From assembly GCA_029215795.1 (NCBI GenBank), contig JARDYH010000005.1, positions 42,228,001 to 42,292,000 on the forward strand: DNA of 64,000 nucleotides. The letters run 5' to 3'. The DNA comes from Anniella stebbinsi (taxonomy: Eukaryota > Chordata > Lepidosauria > Squamata > Anniellidae). The notes beneath the pieces were generated by a model. It saw only the letters and a list, made by a program, of their open reading frames with translations, searched no databases and was not told the DNA's origin. Each line of letters begins with the position of its first letter. The stretch's first letter is position 1. Shown here one piece after another: positions 54,129 through 64,000 of this stretch. Made by a program: the position numbers and the translations under genes.

Positions 54129-54681
54129 ATGATTTCACTATCAGTGAATTTTCAAACTCCCCAGAACGCTAGACATGAACTAAAAGAAAACCAGGATCAA
54201 TTTTGAGATGTTTCCCAGGCTATCTGGGATGGGAAGATACAGTCCTTTTAAGAGGCAAAAGACAGAAGGTATCTATATTAAGAACTCAAGACAAATGAAG
54301 GAATGATTGATGTCCACGAGAGTTTTAATCATCCCCAGAAGGCTCAAGTCAAGCAAAATGTTCAAATGCAATTCATAAAAGAGCATTTTCTTGTCTGAAT
54401 ATCTATACCTCTATTGACGCCGAAATATATAATATGGAGAGACAAATGATAAACAAACATGTCACATCAAGTCTCAGATGCTTTCAATTCCACGTAAGGA
54501 GGCAGCTATCCAACACCTGGAAGATGGATTTGTGGATATAATAGTGGCAGAGAGGGAAAAATACTTTATTTGCTGTGAAAGCCACAGCATAGGCTTTCAG
54601 ATGGTTTTTCCACAGTGTTCAGTTCAATTTGCCTCAATGTTCTCCCTAAGAATAATGGTGATGATGATGAATCTTCGATAG
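54129..54681. other. Unique sequence, nothing recognised
   Basis: No recognised feature. Confidence 0.35.
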
Positions 54682-54817
54682 CAGCCTTCCTCAATCTGGT
54701 TCTTTCCAGTTGTTTGGGACTACAATTCCTAGCAATCCTGACCATTGACTATGCTGATGGGGGCCGATGAGAGTTGAAGTCCAAAATATCTGGAGGGCAC
54801 AAGGTTGGGGAAGGCTG
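54682..54817. mobile_element. Palindromic repeat (CAGCCTTCC...GGAAGGCTG ends)
   Basis: The ends CAGCCTTCCTCAATCTGG and AAGGTTGGGGAAGGCTG are inverted. The central arms are GTTTGGGACTACAATTCCTA and GAGAGTTGAAGTCCAAAATA. The CAG...CTG termini fit a hAT-like element. The 8-bp flanks TTCGATAG and TTATATAA match at only 5 of 8. Fragments also occur at 6990-7082 and 7540-7585. Confidence 0.7.
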
Positions 54818-55427
54818 TTATATAATAATCAAAGCTAAGTCACCATCAGTAAGGGCCCAAACATCATTCCCTATATAAACTTGTAGCACTATCCCCTTCC
54901 ACATACATACCACGATACCATCCCATATGTACCGTCTTATGAGTCATGGAAGAAACATTTCTATCTTGTTTTGAAATTACCTTTCCTGCATATCTGAATG
55001 TACCATGGCCTACACTTCTATTTTTCTACCATGTCCACAAATAACCCCTATCCTTTGCCATTTCATTTTATAACATAAACAAAAGCAACTTACGTTTGCT
55101 AACCATTTTATAACTTTTTGATTGTCCTAATAAAAGTATTATCCAGTTGATGTTTGGGGTTATTTATTCTAATGGGCCAAAGTGCCTGCAAACACTTTAT
55201 AAATAAACCAATTTACCTTAAAGCTTTATTTATCTAACCTTTTTCATTGCAAAAACATGAATGAACTCCCCAAAGTCAATTTCTCTTGTACATTTACACT
55301 CAATAGACAAAATAGCTAGGCACCTTAACTGTTCCAGCCCCATAATAGAATGCCTGGAGTTTTTCTACTGTGTGCAATCTTGCTGAAATATCTTTCAGTT
55401 TCTACCACAGTCAATGGCAGCATGCAA

Positions 55428-55461
<34 letters not shown>

Positions 55462-55560
55462 TCTGTAGGACTATACACTGAACATTAGTTGCAGATCTTC
55501 AGGAGGAAAAAATGAATCAGATTTTATCTGGACCTTTAGCATCTTCACCACACTGCAATT
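54818..55560. other. Unique sequence with (AAT)n
   Basis: (AAT)n at about 55430-55461. Nothing else recognised. Confidence 0.35.
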
Positions 55561-55564
55561 AATC

Positions 55565-56200
55565 AAAATACAGGCGAAAGTTTCAGCATTTTGATAAAGT
55601 CCCTTACCAAAGACTCCTGAACAAACTTAGCAGTCATGGAATAAGAGGAGAGGTCCTCTTATGGATCAGTAACTGGTTAAAGAACAGAAAGCAGAGAGTA
55701 GGAAAAAAATGGTTAATTCTACCGATGGAGGAAAGTAAATAGTGGGGTCCCACAGGGATCGGTATTGGGAGCAATTCTTTTCAACTTGTTCATAAATGAT
55801 CTGGAATTAGGAGTGAGCACTGAAGTGGCCAAGCTTGCTGATGACACCAAATTATTTCCGGTTGTTAAAATGCAAAGGGAGTGTAAAGAGCTCCAAAGGG
55901 ATCTCTCCAAGCTGGGAGAGTGGGCATCCATATGGCAGATGCGGTTCAATGTAAACAAGTGTATGGTGAAACACTTTGGGGCAAAACAACAACAACAAAT
56001 ATAACCTGATGGGATCTGACCTGGCGGTGACCGAACAAGAAAGAGAACTTGGGGTTGTGGTGGACAGCTCGATGAAAATGTCAACGCAGTGTACAGCCAC
56101 TGTAAAGAAAGCAAACTCCATGTTAGGTATTATAAGAAAAGGAATTGAGAATAAAACTGCCAGTCTCATACTGCCTTTATACAAATCTATGGTTTGTACC
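55565..56200 (+). pseudogene. CR1-type LINE reverse transcriptase fragment
   Basis: The frame begins FDKVPYQRLLNKLSSHGIRG and LLWISNWLKNRKQRV (RT block with the FDKV motif). A frameshift lies near 55740, at the QGSVLGP-equivalent GPTGIGI. GAILFNLFINDLELGVSTEV then leads to KLADDTKLF, the catalytic A-D-D box, and RDLSKLGEWASIWQMRFNVN. Another break near 56000 precedes KANSMLGIIRKGIENKTASL and ILPLYKSMV, where it ends abruptly at about 56197. The order of blocks is that of CR1 ORF2, and the last block matches 15052-15180. The gene is dead through frameshifts and truncation at both ends. It abuts an L2 fragment, which may have inserted into it. Confidence 0.9.
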
Positions 56201-56224
56201 TGATGTGGGGCAATCATAACAGAC

Positions 56225-57215
56225 TAGGGAATCTATTATGGTACCGCCCACCCTATTGCCTAATGGTTTCCCTATCTGAGCTGATAAAGATGGTCTTGGT
56301 GTTGAGGACCTCAACATTTATAACTGGGGGTGACTGAAGACTTCATGGCCACCATGCTAACCATGGCATTATCCCAACATGACATCAGTATGTAGGTCTT
56401 CATAACCATTGCATCCTCACAATGCAGTCCAGTAGAGCTTTCCAGGTGGTGATGGCCTTCTTCAATCTAGCCAGCAATTTGATGGGACAGATCCCTTGGA
56501 GGCCTGCCATTAATTGTTGCCAGTAATTTTGAGAATAACATATCTTGCATCTGTGGCTACCCAGATGCCAGGTTTTACACAGGTGAATTAGTGAAAGTAC
56601 CCAGAGCATCATCTATTTCTATATTGTGGGATGCCATACAGTTGTTTAACCCCAATTACATGGATAAGTCATTTGGAGAAGTGCAGTTAGTACCTGTTTC
56701 CTTGCTTCCTGCCGTTCCTGGCTTATAATATCAAACAGGAGAAGAGTTGGTTCAGAAAGTTCTAATGACTTCTTTATCAGGTGGCATAGTCCCAGCCACC
56801 TTGAAAGAGGCAGTCATAAGACTTGAGGAAGTTTTTCTTGAGCCTCAAGATTATTCCTATTATCAGACAGTTGCAAATATTCCATTTTGGGCCGAGGTAC
56901 TTGAGTGGGTATTTGCCATGTAACTCCAAACATTCTTGGATGACAGTGATTTTCTGGATCTGCTTCATGGCCTCTTCTAGACAAAGATAGCTTAATTTGC
57001 TAATGTTCCATTTGAACTATTGCAATTGAATAACATGTTTAGAAGACAGTCTGAAAACTACAGTTGAAGAAGACAGTCAGAACACAACCTTCCTAACTGG
57101 GACTGGGCATATAGAACACAACCCAGTCTTGAAAATGTTTCATTGGCTCCTGGTCCATTTCTGGGACCAACTCAAGGTGCCTGCTGTTTTAAACTTTCAA
57201 AGCCCTAACCTCTTT
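56225..57215 (+). pseudogene. L2-type LINE ORF2, degenerate, RT core deleted
   Basis: Recognisable blocks appear in order in shifting frames. EDLNIYN with DFMATMLTMALSQHD near 56300-56395 is the GDFNIH and FMATM-LSQH parts of the endonuclease. SGGIVPATLKEAVIRL, QDYSYYQTVANIPFWAEVLE and LQTFLDDSDFLDLLHGLF at about 56780-56975 are the start of the RT domain. Then a C-terminal TGTGHIEHNPVLKMFHWLLV at about 57090-57165 matches the LTGT---H-TPVL--LHWLPV block. The palm with its catalytic Y-DD box is missing, so at least one large internal deletion has occurred. The coding content identifies L2. Nothing can be functional. Confidence 0.8.
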
Positions 57216-58330
57216 CCACTCAAACCTGAGTGAAGGTTTGCATGGAAAAAAGTGGCATGAAAATCATTTTCCAGACTTTTTCTGTGAGTTCCTGTGTTGT
57301 CTGTGGCAAGGTAGGGTGTGACTAGGGATGAGAGAGGTCCCCAAAGTGACTGGGTGAGTTCATGAGTTATATGAAATTGGAACCAGAAATTTCCTAGCTC
57401 ATAACTCACACTCTTCAGCAATAGCTTCATCAAGTCCTGCACTCGACTTATTATTCCTGTCCCTTTGTGCCATGGAGCTCATTCCTTCAGAGAACAAAGG
57501 CAGAAGGGCCCAATTATGAAATTATGGGAGACAGCATTTCGGAGCTATGGTTTTACAGTAACGTGTTATACTAAGGCATTGCTCTCTCCACTGAAGTCAA
57601 GACATGGGGGAGTCATAAGGTGTAGCTCCTAACTATTAGGCTCAGCTGAGGCCTGCAACTCATTGGTGCAAGCTGTCTATTGCTCTTGGAGCTGTCCATG
57701 GTCTAGAAGAGCTGCTTCTGACCAAGAACCTGTATCTGCCAGCAGATCCCTTCCTACCGCCTGCTCTTCAGCATCCTGCAACCTGCGCCTACTGCTGCCT
57801 TTAGGGAGGCAGTTCAGGAGAAGTGAACTGATGTGCTGCCCTGCCCTCTTCTGCTAGTGTGGCTGAACCAGCCCTGCTCATTGTGTCATCAAAAACTGCA
57901 TTCTTAATGATTAAAGCTCTTCAGTTTGTTCCTTCTTAATGGTATGTAATATAAGACTTCATTTGTTGGACCTAGTCAAATTGTCATCCACTCACCGATA
58001 TCTTGAAAATCTTGTTTTCCAATGTCTGTGATGCTCTTGCTTTGGAGTTGTTCTTTAAATTTAGAAACATATTCTCAAAATTCTCAGTTGTTTACTGTTT
58101 GGTAGCTTTTATCTCCTTGTTGTGAAGCAATCTCAGCTCCAGTCACTCTTTCTGAATAATTTCCAAACATGTTTAGATTAGAAAGGAGAGAGTCTCTACA
58201 AAAACCTCATTTCTCCTCTTTACCAGTGATGTTTTCGGTAACCCATTCCTTGCAAAGCATTGCCCAAATGCTTTGTTAAAATTTGGTTAGTCTAAGTGGC
58301 TAAAGTTATAATTCTTTTATGGTTCAACAA
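57216..58330. other. Mostly unique sequence
   Basis: TAGGGATGAGAGAGG at about 57324 resembles a hAT terminus, but no partner was found. Otherwise nothing recognised. Confidence 0.35.
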
Positions 58331-58870
58331 GGGTTGTCTGGATCTGTGAGGGCAACGGAACCTTCCCTGCATCGAGCCATCATGGACCCAGTCAGACACA
58401 CTTGGTACAAGCATGGACCCACGCCTGAGTGCTTGCAAGCTCCCTGCAAGTGCTCGGCAACCATCCGCTCTGGCTTCCAGTATCACACCCTTTCCTCCCT
58501 GCATTAATGGCAGCTGCCATTAATGCAGCAGGAGGAAATGCAGAATTTCTGGAGGCTCCAGAAATTGTGCATTTCCCCCTTCCGTGTTCATAATGGCCAC
58601 CATTAGCATGGAAGGGGGAAATGCACAATTTCCAGACAATCCAGAAATGGTGTGTTCCCCCCACATGCCAGTGGGAGTCTTAAAGGCTCTATTAATGCAA
58701 GGCTCTGGAAATTGTGCATTTCCCCCTTCTGCGGTAATGGCAGCTGCCATGTGCTTGCCAAGGCTTCATGAGCTTCACAAGTACTCAGCTGAAACTCACG
58801 CAGCCCGGAGAGAGGGGGCGGACCGCAGCAGTGACAGGGAGAGTGCCCACCCCAAGTGATGTCTGCCTCT
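58331..58870. repeat. Nested palindromic repeat with perfect 30-bp core
   Basis: 58499-58528 is an exact palindrome with half-site CTGCATTAATGGCAG. Around it, GGAAATGCAGAATTTCTGG, GGGGGAAATGCACAATTTCC and their complements form further inverted pairs to about 58745. The family is shared with 39225-39570. It may be the interior of a larger GC-containing MITE. Confidence 0.7.
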
Positions 58871-59350
58871 CCATGCACATAAAACTGAGCGCAGAGAGGG
58901 CATAAAGGAGGCATTCCCAGGGGTGTAGAGGGGAGAAGACCACAGAGAGGCTGCTCTAGACAGCTTCCTATGCAACACAGCTTCCCTCCTCTCACTTCCT
59001 GGGTAGATTCTCAGAATCGAGCATGTAGCAACAACTGCAGGGTGGATGGATCCCCTCTGTCCTCCATCCACCCTGCATTGGATACTCATAAGTCCCAGTG
59101 TTAAGGGGCTTATGAATACACAGGGCACGACCCATAGGACTGCACTCTAAATAAACATAAAATAAAATAAAAATTAAATCACAATCTTGAATGAATATGA
59201 CTCAATATAACAAAGTGTGCAAGGATTTCATTATCAAGATAAGAAGACTGAAATAATTAAAGAAAAAATAGTTTAAATCAATAACAAAAAATCAAGGAAA
59301 CTTATTATCAAGAAATCAGTCATATAAAATGTTAAAAAAAGAAAATTAGG
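58871..59350. other. Unique sequence, nothing recognised
   Basis: No recognised feature. Confidence 0.35.
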
Positions 59351-59351
59351 G

Positions 59352-59359
59352 GAAAATAT

Positions 59360-59399
<40 letters not shown>

Positions 59400-59620
59400 A
59401 CATTTCTATACCACCCCATAGCTGACGTTCTTTAGGTGGTTTACAAAGATTAAAATGTTTTTTTTAAAATTGCAAAATTTAAAATACACACAACAGACAG
59501 CATGCACAGAGAGAACATACAACTAAAACAACTTTGAGCAATCAGTCAAACCATAAAAACAAATCGGGGACACATTAAAAACTCATCACATGCTATAATC
59601 CTACATTTCATTGGAGAGCA
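59352..59620 (-). mobile_element. L2-type LINE 3' tail, antisense
   Basis: A (TTTC)n run (59361-59399) replaces the TTTA tail. It is followed by TTACATTTCTATACCACCCC and GTTCTTTAGGTGGTTTACAA, then an A-rich UTR. It is 5' truncated. Confidence 0.8.
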
Positions 59621-59719
59621 TTCCAATGAGCAGATTCTGTAGTCCTCCCACTCCGCTGAAAATGGGATGTACTGGGGGCAGCATAGGATCCCAGGATCCC
59701 AGGAGCTCTCATTCCTCTG

Positions 59720-60145
59720 TAGGGATGTTTGAGGAAATTTGTTTCAGTTCATTTTTGATCAGGATTTACAAAGTTTGCAATGGACTCATTCACAATCTGC
59801 AGTCAAAGTCTGTGCATTCCTGAGCTTATCATGTCCTTCAAGGACCCCCACCCCCAAAATGCATTTGGCAGCATGCATACATTTGGAAAATGTTTATGAA
59901 AAAATGCATAGTTTTCACAAAAAATGTGCACAAATTCACTTTAAACAATGAGAGAAGAATGCTTAAGTTTCAAAGATGAGCACAATTGATCTGTACATTT
60001 GGAAAAATACACTTGAAAATATGCATGGATTTTCATACAGAAAGAAAGAAAACAAAACTCACAATCTGATAGGGAACTTGAGTCGGAACGAGCTTTGAGA
60101 TGGAATTCGAAGAATTTCGGTGAGCTCAAGTTTTGCTAATTCCTA
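59720..60145 (+). mobile_element. hAT-type non-autonomous element, reference copy
   Basis: TAGGGATGTTTGAGG at the left and TTTTGCTAATTCCTA at the right are flanked by TTCCTCTG and TTTCTCTG (7 of 8). It is the most complete copy of the TTTCAGTTCATTTTTGATC subfamily. The two sides carry GATCAGGATTTAC and GAACTTGAGTCGG subterminal blocks. It has no coding capacity. Confidence 0.85.
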
Positions 60146-60153
60146 TTTCTCTG

Positions 60154-60971
60154 ATAAACCCAGAGAATAGTGTAGTAGATTTCCTCTCATTAGAGGCGGT
60201 AGAATGCGGGGGGGGGGGGGAGCATGGGAATGCACTCCTTCTTACCCTGGCCAATGCAAGATGGCCAGGTTTAGGAAGTGGAATTGTGGTGCTGGCTCCT
60301 CTGATATGGATCTCCATCCCCCTTTCCTTCAGGATAATTCCACCTATTACTTCCTTCCTAGATAGGAAGAAATCCGGATCAAATAGAGGGCTAAACTGAA
60401 TAATTTTCTCCCATTCTTGACTTGGGTTTGGACTTTGTTACTCAAGCTCCTTCCCTCACTATCTTGTTACAATTCTGAGCAGAAATCACCAGGGAGAAGT
60501 TAACCTCCCGAAAGTAATGTGCAGCGTATGTTAAAAACATTATTTCGCAGCCATTCTATTGCTTGGCATAATTCATCCTAAAAAGGCACTGTATATCTTT
60601 CATAGATAGAATAAGGATACAAACCCTTGCGTATCACAGATTGCTACAATGCTTCCTAATGCCTCAGTCTAAAGTGTGTAATGTCTTTTAAAATGGCTAC
60701 TGTGGGGGGGGAAGTTTAAAAAATAAATTCAACTCACTGGGGAGAAAAACAGTCTGAAGCTCAAGTTCAAATGATAGATTAATGATCTGCAAAATGTCAT
60801 TTCTGAAAAATAGAAACCTTTTCCAGTTAGAGAGGAGGGCAATAATGAGACCCCTTATTACCACCAGTTAGCTAAGAATCAGACAGAAAAATGGGGTTCC
60901 TGCTACGTGGGCTGAGCCTTGGAAAAAGTCTGAATTTCACAGCATTGAATAAATCAAATGGCAAGGGCTCC

Positions 60972-60973
<2 letters not shown>
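60154..60973. other. Unique sequence with a G-run
   Basis: A run of G lies at about 60209-60221. No recognised gene or transposon. Confidence 0.35.

Positions 60974-61012
<39 letters not shown>
60974..61012. repeat. (CT)n microsatellite
   Basis: About 18 CT units continuing into CCGTCTCCGTCTCCC. Confidence 0.95.
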
Positions 61013-61014
<2 letters not shown>

Positions 61015-61204
61015 CTCCGTCTCCCTTTTTCTCTCTGTCTCATCTTCTGCATGGCATTAAGTACATCAAGAAATCATTCTTTAAAAGATCCATATCTATA
61101 TGACTGCTAGATCATCACTGCTCAATACATGATATGGATGCATTTATGCACAAAATGATGTGTGTAGATGTCCTTTCAGATTGAATCATTGTCTCTGAAG
61201 AGCT

Positions 61205-61425
61205 AATGTGGGGCATAAGGCTACCAGTCCTGGTGGTTATATATTACCTCCAGCATCAGAAGCAGGATCTTTCTGGACACTAGTTGCAGGGGAAAACAAG
61301 TTGGAGGATGCTGTTGCGCTTATGTTCTATTGTGGGCTTCCCAGATGCATCTGGTTGACCACTGTAGGAATGAAATGCTGGACTAGGGAGGCCTTTCATC
61401 TGATCCAGCAAGGCATCCTTCCTAT
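61205..61425 (+). mobile_element. CR1-type LINE 3' end, decayed
   Basis: GGCTACCAGTCCTGGTGGTT, ACTAGTTGCAGGGGAAAACA and GAAATGCTGGACTAGGGAGG match the CR1 3' untranslated blocks at 15600-15800, with about one difference in six. The terminal CTTATG repeat has mutated. Confidence 0.75.
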
Positions 61426-63710
61426 GAATGAACAATGTGAACGGACAAAAAACAACAACCCTATAACAGCCTGGCAGATTATACTGTGTGAAAGAACCAC
61501 CAACGTCATGCTGTGTCCCACCACCACCATCATGCACCCTACCAACTCCACCACAACATCCATGCATTTGGCATGATAACTGAAAAGAGGGCCTTTTCAG
61601 AATAAAGAAATCCAACTGCACAGGGTTCCCAATAGTGTGGGATGTCTATATTCATACAAGTTGTATGCACTCAGCTCCCCCTTTTAGGCATTTTTGTTTT
61701 AAATCAGTGTTTGTCATTGTATTTTGTAGTAAGGTTGTTTAGCACAGATGCAGAACTGGCTAGGAACAGCTGTCATCTGCCTTTATCATTCATGCTATAT
61801 TCTCCTCACAAGAACCCATCATTCCTCTTGCCTCCCATCTTGGATTGTCTTTGGAAGTGGCAGAATAAGGCAGCACCATTGGGCAGCTGCCAAGGGTCCC
61901 ATGTTGCCTTCTTGCCATTGCCACATCTTCTTACTCACTTCCGCTTACTCTGTGGCTTCTACTTCCTTGTATCCTCCTGTTGCACCCACCCACCCACTTG
62001 TCCACCAACAGTACACCTTTATAGGATAGAGGGATGGCAGGATGACAGAGAGAACATGGGACCACCTGTCACCCGTTGCAGTGGAGAAGTCCATGGGCGT
62101 AGCAGAGGGCCTATGGTCATGGCAGGGGAGGGCATGCCAACAACCCTCACAGACCCTGGTCCAGTTGGAGGTACTATCATTGAGTCTCTGAATTTTGTTG
62201 AAGACTTCTATAAGTCTTTGTATCCCTAAGATGGTGTGCTTTATGGGCCAGTGCATGATTATATTTGTATAGCAAAGGCTCCATTGTGTGGTGTTACTCT
62301 GAACCTGGATGACTTCCCTGGATGGCTGTTTGAAGTAAGTCTTTGCCTATTATAGTTTCCCATCTTTCTCTCCAAATGACTCTTTCTGAATTTGCTGTCT
62401 TCCTTTCATCTAACAAAATAAAATCATTCAAGTTGGCCAGAGGAGAAAAAAAGGGGAGGGGGTGGAATCAACCAGCAGAAAAATCAGCTATATTTTTATT
62501 CTTTACAGCACAGAGCAGATGTTCTCTTCTTGAGCTTGAAAAGAACAAAGCTCCCTCCTAGCGATATTTTAAACAAGAATTGGCCACCCACTGCTCCAAA
62601 TGTGCCTACCGAGAGGAAAAATAAATGGCTGAGCTTCTCACCAGATGCATTTGTGCAGAGCACATCCTTGGGGAGGAGCTGTTTGGGAAAAGAAGCATTC
62701 CAATCCTAAGAAACTGAAGTTGTTATATGACCAGGACACCAACTCTGTTATCCAGGGTCAGAATCCTGCCTGATATACTAAAAAAATATAAATGTATTGG
62801 GGAACTCAGTAGGGAACTATGTTTTCATATATTAGGGAACTATGGGGTGAAGAAGAGTATGTATCTGATCCAGTTCTAAGATGGGTCAACAGCAATGGTG
62901 GTAATGGACGTCCCCATCCCTCCTTCCCATGACACTCTGTCCAGTCCCTTGAAAATGCTACACAGAAAATCAAGAGACCCTGCTGTATGAAGTGAGCTGT
63001 GGAGAGGAGATCCCCACAAATCAGGCAGAGGGGCATTTTAAAAACTTGTAGAATGTTCCTTCCTCTCGTGGAAGACAGATCCTAGTTCCAGCTCTAGCAA
63101 TGGTTTCAGACTTGAGGCTCCCTTGAACTGAGCATGCCAAGTAGGCCAACATGGAATTAACCATGCAAAATAATTTTTTAAAAAAAGTTCTGAAAGAAAA
63201 ACACCACCACCAGCAGCAACAAATAAGTTGAAATAATGGCTTGGCTTGGATGAATTGCTAAGGGCAGGGAAATAGAAATACACCTGCCCATTCTATGCCT
63301 GAGCTGCACTTCTAAACCCACTGGATGTCAATGTAAGAATGCAATTAACTCATCATCCTGATGTGTGTAGGGCCCAACTACATAGTAGCCCATGCAGTTA
63401 TTGCACTTTATGCACAAAGACCATTCCTCACCATGAATAGCCTCTAGACATGTATAACTTCTCCTCCAGAATCCAACCCATGAAACCCTAAGTGTCTGAT
63501 ATCCTTCATATCATGGTTGGCTTAGTAAATCAGTTCTATCCACCAAATGATCTCTGATATAGACACTTCCTCATGTCTATCTTTCTTGCTCTGATGGTAA
63601 TATGAATGATGTAATAAAATTATTGTTGGTAATGACCACAAGCTAATCTTGTGGAAAGTGAGGCTGGGTTCTAAGGCTGTTTGTTCAGTTTGTTAATTTT
63701 GTGCTCTACG
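61426..63710. other. Long repeat-poor interval, nothing recognised
   Basis: About 2.3 kb without a recognised repeat family. A 195-codon open frame at 61642-62229 shows no motif, crosses CCACCCACCC and CCCC-rich segments, and has poor coding character. I do not call it. Confidence 0.35.
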
Positions 63711-64000
63711 TTAGATATTTATTTATTTATGTCATTTCATTTTTCATACTGCCCAATCGCCGAAGCTCTTTGGGCGGTTCACAAAAATTTAAACCGCAAG
63801 GTACTACATAAAATATAAAATATGGGAGCTTAAAACCACCATATAAACGTACAACCAGAATAAAACCTAGCAGCAGTGCAGAGATTTTAAATACAGATTT
63901 AGAACTGCAGAGCTAAAAGACTAGGATGATAACATGCTAAAATACTGGGGAAATGAAAAGTTCTAGCACATTGGCTAATGTACCCCTCTTCAATATCATC
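63711..64000 (-). mobile_element. L2-type LINE 3' end, antisense, cut by window edge
   Basis: TTTATTTATTTATGTCATTT then CATACTGCCCAATCGCCGAA GCTCTTTGGGCGGTTCACAA and an A-rich UTR are the L2 3' module reversed. The element continues beyond the window. Confidence 0.8.

Noticed and set aside
61642..62229. 195-codon open frame
   Set aside because: No motif, no homologous family recognised, C-rich low-complexity stretches, and an equally long frame on the opposite strand.

Overview
This is vertebrate nuclear DNA with no recognisable host gene. The repeats point to a sauropsid, most likely a squamate reptile. The window holds CR1 and L2 LINE fragments, an L1-clade LINE, a MIR-like tRNA-derived SINE, one solo LTR, many microsatellites and a dense population of short non-autonomous DNA transposons. 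I found no bacterial or viral operon, CRISPR array, rRNA gene, tRNA gene or intact host exon. All recognisable coding sequence is decayed transposon protein. The species call rests on repeat style and is inference.

Layout. 0-9 kb: mostly unique AT-rich sequence with an L2 3' end, hAT-type elements and the first inverted-repeat MITEs. 9.1-10.5 kb: an hAT element carrying both a MITE and an antisense L2. 11-16 kb: a dense repeat block, including an hAT element split by a CR1. 17.2-18.2 kb: repeat-poor and moderately CpG-containing. 20.7-24.4 kb: one L1 insertion flanked by an exact 16-bp target duplication, with its 5' part inverted. 25-34 kb: CR1 and L2 pieces and long MITEs. 35.7-36.5 kb and 40.75-42.5 kb: repeat-poor DNA that could hold conserved non-coding elements. 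38-45.3 kb: three GC-rich elements built from large palindromes. 46-54 kb: hAT and MITE copies and a solo LTR. 55.5-57.2 kb: decayed CR1 and L2 coding sequence next to each other. 58-64 kb: palindromic repeats, L2 tails, hAT and unique sequence.

Three points stand out. (1) The GC-rich elements at 37984-39174, 42495-43063 and 43453-45266 share one palindromic core even though their terminal repeats differ. The core centre is, or is close to, a CRE octamer, and matches to the 5' splice-site consensus sit at the palindrome edges facing outward on both strands. That resembles a mobile bidirectional promoter plus first-exon module; this is inference. (2) Thirteen MITEs share a terminal format ending in CTACAC or CCACAC, and most are flanked by short duplications of the form CNNNG. 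(3) The L1 has the signature of twin priming.

Nested insertions allow relative dating: hAT then MITE and L2 at 9161-10483; hAT then CR1 at 14862-16029; MITE then GC-rich hAT at 42480-43175; palindromic element then L2 at 40101-40744. Intervals listed as unique are those where I recognised nothing by eye. A repeat library search would probably explain more of them.
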